A stretch of 33,135 nucleotides of DNA from Chthoniobacter sp. (lineage in GTDB: Bacteria > Verrucomicrobiota > Verrucomicrobiia > Chthoniobacterales > Chthoniobacteraceae): assembly GCA_028293645.1 (NCBI GenBank), contig JAQGOK010000203.1, forward strand, positions 1 through 33,135, in the 5' to 3' direction. Under the pieces are notes generated by a model. It was not told the origin of the DNA, searched no databases, and saw only the letters and a program-made list of their open reading frames with translations. Every line of letters starts with the position of its first letter. Positions within the stretch are counted from its first letter, which is position 1. The position numbers and the translations under genes are program-made. Of the stretch, positions 18,033 to 25,492 are shown one piece after another.

Positions 18033-19415
18033 ATGATCAAGATTAACTTCGAACTCCGCCCTGCCGATCTGCGGAAAAAGATCGAGCGCCTGTGGGAACT
18101 CTCGGTGCCGAAGATCCTCGCGATTGACCGCGACGAAGTGCCGGGCGCGGCACCGCCGGTGTTCACGATCCAGGGCAAATACACCTCGCGGGGCTGGACG
18201 GAATGGACGCAAGGCTTTGTCTATGGCTCCGCGCTATTGCAGTTCGATGCGTTCTGGGATGAGACGTTTCTGAAGCTCGGACGCGACCGCACCTTCCAGC
18301 GGATGGCGCATCACGTGACGCACATGGGCGTGCACGATCACGGCTTCAATAACGTTTCGACCTACGGAAACTTGTGGCGGTTGATGCGCGAAAACCGGCT
18401 GCCCGCGTTCGAGCGCGAACGGGACTTTTACGAACTGGCGCTGAAGTGCTCCGGCGCGGTCCAGGCGAATCGCTGGACGCATATCGCGAATGGCGAAGGG
18501 TTCATCTATTCCTTTAACGGCCCCCATTCACTCTTCGCTGACACCATCCGCTCGCTGCGCGTGCTCGCACTTTCCCACAAGCTGGGGCATGTGCTGATGG
18601 GCGAACGGGACGAGAAGATTTCGCTTCTACGCCGGCTGGTCGAACACGCACGGACGACGGCGAAATGGACGGTCTATTATGGCACCGATCGCGACGCTTA
18701 CGATGTGCGCGGCCGCGTCGCGCATGAGTCGCTTTTCAACGTGAACGACGGCTCATATCGCTGCCCGGGTTCGCAGCAAGGCTACGCATCTTTCAGCACG
18801 TGGACGCGCGGCCTTGCCTGGGTCATGCTCGGCTACGCCGAGCAACTCGAGTTCATCGCCACGCTGACCGACGGCGAACTCGAGAAGGTGGGCGGCCGCG
18901 ACGGAATCGAAGCGGTCATGCTCAACGCGGCCCGTGCAAGTTGCGACTTCTACATCGAAAGCACGCCAGTCGATGGAATCCCGTATTGGGATACCGGCGC
19001 GCCTGGGTTGGCAAAGATGGGCAATTACCTGGAGCGCCCTGCGGAGCCTTTCAACGATCACGAACCAGTTGATAGCTCAGCCGCTGCGATCGCCGCGCAA
19101 GGCTTGCTGCGGCTGGGCAATTACCTCACCAAACGCGGGCAGTTTTCAGACGCGGAGCGTTACTGGCAGGCAGGACTGACCGTGCTCGCGACGCTCTTCG
19201 ACGATCCGTATCTCAGCACCGATACGAACCATCAGGGTCTGCTCCTGCACAGTGTTTACCATCGACCCAACGGCTGGGACTTCATCCCTACCGGGCGAAG
19301 GATTCCTTGCGGCGAGTCCAGCATGTGGGGCGATTACCACGCCCGCGAAGTCGCGCTTTACGTTCAGCGGACCTACGAAGAGAAACCGTATCTCACGTTC
19401 TTCGGAGCCCAGTGA
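18033..19415 (+). CDS. Glycoside hydrolase family 88-like (unsaturated glucuronyl hydrolase) protein
   Basis: 460 aa; 'HDHGFNNVSTYGNLWRLM', 'QQGYASFSTWTRGLAWVMLGYAE', 'VDGIPYWDTGAP', 'DSSAAAIAAQGLLRLG' match the GH88/105 (alpha/alpha)6-barrel pattern. Confidence 0.82.
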   Translation: MIKINFELRPADLRKKIERLWELSVPKILAIDRDEVPGAAPPVFTIQGKYTSRGWTEWTQGFVYGSALLQFDAFWDETFLKLGRDRTFQRMAHHVTHMGVHDHGFNNVSTYGNLWRLMRENRLPAFERERDFYELALKCSGAVQANRWTHIANGEGFIYSFNGPHSLFADTIRSLRVLALSHKLGHVLMGERDEKISLLRRLVEHARTTAKWTVYYGTDRDAYDVRGRVAHESLFNVNDGSYRCPGSQQGYASFSTWTRGLAWVMLGYAEQLEFIATLTDGELEKVGGRDGIEAVMLNAARASCDFYIESTPVDGIPYWDTGAPGLAKMGNYLERPAEPFNDHEPVDSSAAAIAAQGLLRLGNYLTKRGQFSDAERYWQAGLTVLATLFDDPYLSTDTNHQGLLLHSVYHRPNGWDFIPTGRRIPCGESSMWGDYHAREVALYVQRTYEEKPYLTFFGAQ

Positions 19416-19417
19416 GC

Positions 19418-19867
19418 ATGATCGTTTCCGATCTCGCGCAAATTCCCGGCCGACGCTACCCGGCACGGCGGCGGACGCAGAATCTCGCGGGCGGAGTCGC
19501 TCCGATTCAGGCGCGGAACTTCAGCGTGGGGAATGTCACGCTGGATGCCAATGGCGGCCAGGTCCCGTGGCACAATCAGGAACAGGAAGAGGTTTATTTC
19601 ATCGTGGAAGGCACTGGCGAGATGTGCCTCGGCGAAGAACGCCAAACCGTGACGAGCGGACAGATGGTTTACATCCCGTCCGGCGTTTTCCATCAGCTCA
19701 CGAACATCGGCGAGACTCCGCTGCGCATGATCTACTGCTACGGGCCGGCCGGCGATGTGGCTCACTGGCGACAGGAACTGGACGGAACTTTGCCTCGCGC
19801 AGGAATCGATGCGCCGCCTCTGCCGCGAGGCGCGCGCCCGCAGTGCACCGAGAAACCGGCGGGTTGA
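19418..19867 (+). CDS. Cupin domain-containing protein
   Basis: Start set at ATG 19418; 'GGQVPWHNQEQEEVYFIVEGTGEMCLGEERQTVTSGQMVYIPSGVFHQLTNIGETPLRMIYCYGP' cupin motifs. Starts 2 nt after the GH88 stop. Confidence 0.9.
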   Translation: MIVSDLAQIPGRRYPARRRTQNLAGGVAPIQARNFSVGNVTLDANGGQVPWHNQEQEEVYFIVEGTGEMCLGEERQTVTSGQMVYIPSGVFHQLTNIGETPLRMIYCYGPAGDVAHWRQELDGTLPRAGIDAPPLPRGARPQCTEKPAG

Positions 19868-19943
19868 TTGCTCCGTGCGCGGGCCAATTGCCCCCGCGAC
19901 TTTCGGCTTTCCAGTTCCGGTTTTCACTTTCACTTTGCTGCTC

Positions 19944-20165
19944 ATGACCGAAGCGCAGCAGCAAATGATCGATAAAGCCTTCGAGTTGCTCAGCGAGCAT
20001 TTCGATCACGTGGTGATCGCCGTGGGTACCTACGACGAGGACAAACAATACACCACGACTGCCAGCTATTACGGCGGCGTGGCGCCTGCGATCGGGCTCT
20101 GCAAACTCTACGAGATGCGGTGGACAAAGGAGCATCTCTGGGGCGTGGACGAAGAGCAGGACTAA
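19944..20165 (+). CDS. Small conserved hypothetical protein (73 aa)
   Basis: Start set at ATG 19944: MTEAQQQMIDKAFELLSEHFDHVVIAVGTYDEDKQYTTTASYYGGVAPAIGLCKLYEMRWTKEHLWGVDEEQD; plausible compact fold, same strand as neighbours. Confidence 0.65.
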   Translation: MTEAQQQMIDKAFELLSEHFDHVVIAVGTYDEDKQYTTTASYYGGVAPAIGLCKLYEMRWTKEHLWGVDEEQD

Positions 20166-20280
20166 CGCACCGGCTCGCGGGATCACCGCCGACGGCGATG
20201 TTTCATCAGCCGCCATCCCTTCGCGCAGTCGGCGCAGATTCCGCGAAAATTTGCAGATCCAGTTTTCTCCCCACTCGACC

Positions 20281-21468
20281 ATGAAAACGCACAGTCTCGG
20301 CATCATCCTCAACGGCGTCACCGGCCGGATGGGAACCAACCAGCATTACCTCCGCTCGATCCTGGCCATCATGGAGCAAGGGGGCGTGCGCATCGGTGAG
20401 GCGGAAACAATCATGCCGGTGCCGACACTCGTCGGTCGGAATGAAGCGAAGCTGGCGCAACTCGCGACACTCGCGCCGGCAGGGCATCACGTGCGCTGGA
20501 CGACCGATCTCGGCGGCGCGCTGGCCGATCCGGAGAACGTCATCTACTTCGATGCGCAGACCACCGGACGCCGCTACGAGGGCGTGATCGAGGCGATCGA
20601 AGCGGGCAAACACGTCTATTGCGAAAAGCCGACCGCCACGAACACCGCTCAGGCTTACGCCCTCTACACGCGTGCCCGGGACGCCGGCATCAAGCATGGC
20701 GTGGTGCAGGATAAACTCTGGCTGCCTGGCCTCCTCAAGCTGCGGACGTTGATCGATCAAGGTTTCTTCGGCGAGTTGCTCAGCGTGCGCGGTGAATTCG
20801 GGTATTGGGTTTTTGAAGGAGACACGGTGAAGCCGCAGCGGCCGTCCTGGAATTACCGGAAGGAAGACGACGGCGGCATCATCGTGGACATGCTCTGTCA
20901 CTGGCGGTACGTGCTCGATAATCTCTTCGGCAAGGTGAAGGCCGTGTCGTGTCTCGGCGCCACGCATGTGGGCCAGCGGTGGGATGAGAAGGGTCAGCCG
21001 TACCGATGCACCGCAGATGATAGCGCCTACGCCACCTTCGAACTGGAGAACGGGGTGATCGCAAACTTCAACAGCTCCTGGTGCGTGCGCGTGCGTCGCG
21101 ACGATCTGCTTACCTTGCAGGTTGATGGAACCAAAGGCAGCGCCATCGCTGGTCTGCGCGATTGCACGGTGCAGCACAGCAGCGCCACGCCTCGGTGCAC
21201 CTGGAATCCCGACATCGATTCCCCCATCCGCTATCACGACGGTTGGAATCGCGTGCCGGATTGGCAGGCCTCGGAGAATGCCTTCAAAGCGCAATGGGAA
21301 CTTTTCCTCAGGCACGTCGTCGCGAACGAGCCGTTCCCCTGGACGCTGCTCGAAGGCGCCAAAGGTGTGCAGCTCGCGGAGCTCGGTCTGCAGAGCTGGG
21401 AAAAACGCGCCTGGGTGGAAGTGCCGGAGCTCGAAAGCAATCCTGCGGGACTTAAGCACTCACCCTGA
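20281..21468 (+). CDS. Gfo/Idh/MocA family oxidoreductase
   Basis: Start set at ATG 20281 (MKTHSLGIILNGVTGRMGTNQH); 'VIEAIEAGKHVYCEKPTATNTAQAY', 'GGIIVDMLCHWRYVLDNLFG'. Confidence 0.9.
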   Translation: MKTHSLGIILNGVTGRMGTNQHYLRSILAIMEQGGVRIGEAETIMPVPTLVGRNEAKLAQLATLAPAGHHVRWTTDLGGALADPENVIYFDAQTTGRRYEGVIEAIEAGKHVYCEKPTATNTAQAYALYTRARDAGIKHGVVQDKLWLPGLLKLRTLIDQGFFGELLSVRGEFGYWVFEGDTVKPQRPSWNYRKEDDGGIIVDMLCHWRYVLDNLFGKVKAVSCLGATHVGQRWDEKGQPYRCTADDSAYATFELENGVIANFNSSWCVRVRRDDLLTLQVDGTKGSAIAGLRDCTVQHSSATPRCTWNPDIDSPIRYHDGWNRVPDWQASENAFKAQWELFLRHVVANEPFPWTLLEGAKGVQLAELGLQSWEKRAWVEVPELESNPAGLKHSP

Positions 21469-21470
21469 AG

Positions 21471-21493
21471 GTCCGATCTGTCCGATCTGTCCG
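21471..21493. repeat. Short tandem repeat, 9-bp unit gtccgatct x ~2.5
   Basis: gtccgatct-gtccgatct-gtccg read directly, in the gap between the Gfo/Idh and TonB-receptor genes. Confidence 0.75.
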
Positions 21494-21538
21494 CCAAGAA
21501 GCTACTGGGCTATTCAGAACGGACTGTTCACCCCCAGA

Positions 21539-23707
21539 ATGCGGAGTCGTAATCGCACAGCGTCGGTAAGCCATAGAGGTGCGCCTACGCCAACTCGTTG
21601 CACCTTGCGAAAACGGCTGAGTTCCCACTGCCTCGGTTGCTGGCTGCTGGTGCTCTTGGTGGCGTCCTCGTTGGAACGTTTGCGAGCGGAAGAGCCGGTG
21701 CAACTTCCCGAGGTGGTCGTCGCGGCGGACCGCCTGCCGTCACGAACCGCGGACGAACCATTCTCGATCACCAGGATTGGCAGCGTCGAACTGCGCGGCG
21801 CTCCGCAGCTTCGGCTCGACGATATCCTCCGAAATGCCGCGCCCGGGTTTTCGCTGTTTCGCCGGAGCAGCAGCCGCGTGGCGAATCCGACCGCGCAGGG
21901 CGTGAGCTTGCGCAACGTGGGGCCGAACGGCGCAGGTCGCACGCTCGTGTTGCTCGATGGCATTCCGCTCAACGATCCGTTTGCCGGTTGGATCCCGTGG
22001 TCGCGCGTGCCGCCGTCGAGCCTCGGCGAAGTGCTCGTGAACCCCGGGGGTGGCGCGGGCCTTTTTGGCAACGCGGCGCTAGCGGGCACGATCCACCTCG
22101 TGAGCGAAAAACGGGCGGGAAACTCCGCGAATCTCGTCGGCACGGTCGCGAACCGCGACACTTACGAAACCGCACTCGATAGCCATGTCGAGGCAGGCCC
22201 GCTCAGCCTCTCCACGTATCTGAACCGCTTCGAAACGGGTGGCTATCCGGTGCTGCAGGCCGACCAACGCGGGCCGGTCGATGCATCAGCCGATGCGGCG
22301 TCGTGGACCTGGCAGAGCCGGGCCGGCTGGACTGTTGACGAGAATACGCAGCTGTCACTGACCGCGAGCGCCTTCGAGGAGAAACGCAACAACGGCACGC
22401 GATTGACGCACAATTCTTCCGACGGCCAGGACGTGAGCGCGACGTTCGATCGCTTCATTCCAACACTGGACGCAAACGTGCGCCTGCAGGCCTATGCGCA
22501 ACGCCGGCGCTTCAGCAGCACCTTCAGTTCGGTGAACGAGACCCGCACCGAGGAGACGCTCGCGCTGGATCAGTTCGACGTGCCCGCCAACGCCGTTGGC
22601 AGCAGTGCCGCCTGGAGCCAGCAGATCAGCGAAGCACATCGGGTGATTGGCGGCGCAGACGTCCGCTGGATCGAAGGCGAGACGAACGAGCTTTTTTTCC
22701 GAGTCGATGATGCGTTCACCCGCTTCCGTAACGCCGGCGGACGGCAGCTTTTCATTGGCGCGTTTCTGGAGGAAAACTGGCGCATCAGCGAGGCGGTCAA
22801 AGTCGTGGCTGGGGGACGCGTTGACTATTGGCAGCAGGCCGGCGGCCGGCGCTTCGAGCGGGAGCGCGCGACGGGCGAGACTCTGCGCGATGAAGAATTC
22901 AGCCGGCAGGAAGGCGTCGCGCCGAATGGACGGCTTGGCATTTCTGCTCAGCTTGCGCGTTCCCTCCGCATTCGCAGCGCGGCGTACACCGGATTCCGCG
23001 TGCCGACGTTGAACGAACTCTACCGCCCGTTTCGGGTCGCCAACGACATCACCGAAGCCAATGCCGCGCTTGAACCGGAACGACTGCTCGGCGCGGAAGT
23101 TGGCGCCGATTGGGACCCGGTGGAGCGCTTCAGCTTCTCCGCGACCGGATTCTATAATCAGCTCGAAGACGCGGTCGGTAACGTGACAATCGGTGAAGGC
23201 CCCGGCACGTTTGCACCGGGCGGGTTCGTTCCCGCAGGCGGTGTGCTGCGGCAGCGACAGAACCTCGACCGAGTGGAGGTCGTGGGGTTTGAAACGCAGC
23301 TCGTCTGGAAACCCACGCCGGATCTACGGGTGCGGGCGCAATACCTTTTCACGCATCCCACGGTGGCGCGTGCTGCGCAGTCGCCGCAACTCGAAGGCAA
23401 GCGCCTCGCTCAAGCGCCCGATCACGTCGCAGTCGCTGCCTTGGAATGGAGTCCGGGCCGGTGGCACACGGCGGCGCAGATCCGTTATGTGGGGCGTCAG
23501 TTTGAAGACGACCTCAACCGCCTGCCGCTCGCGCATTTTGCGACCATTGATCTGTCACTCGGCTATGAATTCAACGATCACCTCACCGGCTCGGCGCGCG
23601 TCGAGAATCTTCTCGATACCGAAACCGAAGTCGGCAGGACTGCGAATGGCCTCGTGACCATCGGCGCACCGCGGCTCTTTTCTTTCACGATCGCGCTCCA
23701 ATTCTAG
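21539..23707 (+). CDS. TonB-dependent outer-membrane receptor
   Basis: Signal-peptide-like 'LRKRLSSHCLGCWLLVLLVASSLERLRA'; TonB-box/plug 'QLPEVVVAADRLPSRTADEPFSITRIG...LDDILRNAAPGFSLFRR...AQGVSLRNVGPNGAGRTLVLLDGIPLNDPFAGWIPW'; C-terminal beta-barrel ending in F. True start could be ATG 21539 or TTG 21605. Confidence 0.9.
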   Translation: MRSRNRTASVSHRGAPTPTRCTLRKRLSSHCLGCWLLVLLVASSLERLRAEEPVQLPEVVVAADRLPSRTADEPFSITRIGSVELRGAPQLRLDDILRNAAPGFSLFRRSSSRVANPTAQGVSLRNVGPNGAGRTLVLLDGIPLNDPFAGWIPWSRVPPSSLGEVLVNPGGGAGLFGNAALAGTIHLVSEKRAGNSANLVGTVANRDTYETALDSHVEAGPLSLSTYLNRFETGGYPVLQADQRGPVDASADAASWTWQSRAGWTVDENTQLSLTASAFEEKRNNGTRLTHNSSDGQDVSATFDRFIPTLDANVRLQAYAQRRRFSSTFSSVNETRTEETLALDQFDVPANAVGSSAAWSQQISEAHRVIGGADVRWIEGETNELFFRVDDAFTRFRNAGGRQLFIGAFLEENWRISEAVKVVAGGRVDYWQQAGGRRFERERATGETLRDEEFSRQEGVAPNGRLGISAQLARSLRIRSAAYTGFRVPTLNELYRPFRVANDITEANAALEPERLLGAEVGADWDPVERFSFSATGFYNQLEDAVGNVTIGEGPGTFAPGGFVPAGGVLRQRQNLDRVEVVGFETQLVWKPTPDLRVRAQYLFTHPTVARAAQSPQLEGKRLAQAPDHVAVAALEWSPGRWHTAAQIRYVGRQFEDDLNRLPLAHFATIDLSLGYEFNDHLTGSARVENLLDTETEVGRTANGLVTIGAPRLFSFTIALQF

Positions 23708-23778
23708 GAGAGACGGAGTTTCCGAATGACGATTTCGCGATCGCGCGAAGTGGGCGGATCCTGCCGCGCGGTGGCGGG

Positions 23779-24834
23779 CTACTCCTTGCCTTTCTTCATC
23801 ATCTGCTGACCCATGCGCATTCCCATTTGTTGCATCGAGAGCTGCTGTTTTTGAGCGGCCTCAAAGGCGGTAAGCTGGTCAGCGTTGAGCAAGGGACGGG
23901 CGCGATCAAGGATGCGGCGATTGAATGCCTCTTGGGATTTGTTCCACTCGTCGAGCGCCGTATCGGAGCGCAACGCGGCGAGTTGCGCGGTCTGATCTGG
24001 GTTCGCCGAATTCAAGGTCGTCGGCGGAGTCCGCAGACGCTCCTGTTTCATGATCTCGAGGAGGCTTTGGGACTGCCCGGCCGCCAGGGGCGTGCCGCCC
24101 GCGGCGAGCTGCTTTTCCACCTGCTCCAGGGCCATCCGCTCACCGATCGTCTTCTCGTAGTCCTCGAACTTCTTGTATCGCCCGGGACCAAGCGTCTCGC
24201 GGAGTTCCTGATTGCGGACCTCGCGCGCGGCGGCGGATTGCTCGCCAGCCTCCTGCATCTTCTCCGGATCGGGCTGCCCCTTCTCAAAAATTTTCATGCT
24301 GCTTTCCGCCGCCTCCATTTGGCGGTCGAGCAGGATGTCCATCACCTCGCGGGCTTCGTCTTTGTTCAACGCCAGGTCTTTGGCGAGACCGCCGTAGATC
24401 AGGTTCACACCCATCGCCTGCTGGCTGCGGAGCATCTCCTTCATCTTCGGATCGCTGTACATCTTCGCGATTCCTTTCATGAAATCGCCACCTCCCTCGC
24501 CATCCGCGGCAGTCTCTTCGCCCGCCGCCGGCACCTTTGCATCAGCCTGCGGCGCGTTCGGAGGGGCTGCCACAGCTTTCGTCGGAAGTTGTGCAATCAA
24601 CGCTTTGTTCCGCTCCTGGAGCTGGTCCGCGGCCGCTTTGAACGACTCCGCGCGGTCAGCGAGCTTGCGGGTCTCCATCTCACTTGCCGCGACTTTCTCC
24701 CTCGCCGTGACAGCTTCCACCTGGCGCCGGGCGACCTCTTTCTGCAGCTCGCCAGTTCGCTGCCATTGATAGGCAACCAGGCCCGCAAGGGCGACCGTGC
24801 AGAGGACGATGATCGTGGAAAGAGTGCGGTTCAT
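23779..24834 (-). CDS. Hypothetical membrane-anchored coiled-coil protein with Met-rich C-terminus
   Basis: 351 aa; N-terminal anchor 'TLSTIIVLCTVALAGLVAYQW', coiled coil 'TGELQKEVARRQVEAVTAREKVAASEMETRKLADRAES', tail 'QLSMQQMGMRMGQQMMKKGKE'. Confidence 0.75.
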   Translation of the reverse strand: MNRTLSTIIVLCTVALAGLVAYQWQRTGELQKEVARRQVEAVTAREKVAASEMETRKLADRAESFKAAADQLQERNKALIAQLPTKAVAAPPNAPQADAKVPAAGEETAADGEGGGDFMKGIAKMYSDPKMKEMLRSQQAMGVNLIYGGLAKDLALNKDEAREVMDILLDRQMEAAESSMKIFEKGQPDPEKMQEAGEQSAAAREVRNQELRETLGPGRYKKFEDYEKTIGERMALEQVEKQLAAGGTPLAAGQSQSLLEIMKQERLRTPPTTLNSANPDQTAQLAALRSDTALDEWNKSQEAFNRRILDRARPLLNADQLTAFEAAQKQQLSMQQMGMRMGQQMMKKGKE

Positions 24835-25064
24835 AAGAAGGGGGGAACGCAGAGGTTACTTTTTTCGAACGCGCCGACAAGCTGCGCGACGGTCCCGCGC
24901 CCTGGTCCGGCCGGTCCTCCAGAGTTCGTGAACTCGGTCGGCATCGTGCAAGCTAACAGAGATTGCACCATCAAGACCATTATCTCGTCCGCGGACCCAA
25001 TCGTCTCCATCTGCCCTGCTCGCTTTCACCTGTTCCTGACGCTGTTTGTGAAGACGGATCGCCC

Positions 25065-25100
25065 ATGCCGGCGGCGCGCCGGTCGGATGCCGGCTCTTTG
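25065..25100. repeat. GCCGGC-type palindromic (REP-like) element
   Basis: atgccggcggcgcgccggtcggatgccggctctttg: overlapping inverted GCCGGC/GCCGG motifs in non-coding DNA. Only one copy visible here. Confidence 0.3.
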
Positions 25101-25169
25101 AAGAATCCGAGCGTCGAGTCCCGAGCCCGTTGAGACGGTCGGGGATGCACTTTGCAGCGTATCCAGCAT

Positions 25170-25385
25170 ATGCCTGCAAAATCCAAGAAACAGCAGATGG
25201 CCGCCGGAGCGGCGCTCTCCGCGAAGCGCGGTGAAACTCCCAAGTCAGCGTTGAAAGGCGCTGCCAAATCGATGGCCGGCTCGATGAGCGAGAAGCAACT
25301 CCTCGAGCTGGCGCAGACAAAACGAAAGAAACTTCCGACCCGCAAGAGCCCGGCGGCCTCAGGCAAAGGCAAGTCTGCCAGGTAA
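25170..25385 (+). CDS. DUF3008-like small basic protein
   Basis: Start set at ATG 25170: MPAKSKKQQMAAGAALSAKRGETPKSALKGAAKSMAGSMSEKQLLELAQTKRKKLP, matching the recalled DUF3008 pattern. Confidence 0.82.
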   Translation: MPAKSKKQQMAAGAALSAKRGETPKSALKGAAKSMAGSMSEKQLLELAQTKRKKLPTRKSPAASGKGKSAR

Positions 25386-25492
25386 TCTGCAGACGATGAT
25401 GATGCGGCGGCGCCAAATCAGCCTGGAGGAAAAAGGCTGCGACAAATCGGGGCTGCGATGGTTGCAGTCCGGAGACACAGGACCCCGGCTCC

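Noticed and set aside
20206-21459. 417-aa minus-strand ORF
   Set aside because: Antisense to the second Gfo/Idh gene; shadow ORF.
21469-21605. Cobalamin riboswitch upstream of the BtuB-like TonB receptor
   Set aside because: Space is short and no B12-box-like conserved core or typical flanking helices could be recognised.
23827-25101. 424-aa plus-strand ORF
   Set aside because: Antisense to the 351-aa coiled-coil gene and running into non-coding DNA; low-complexity Leu/Arg content.
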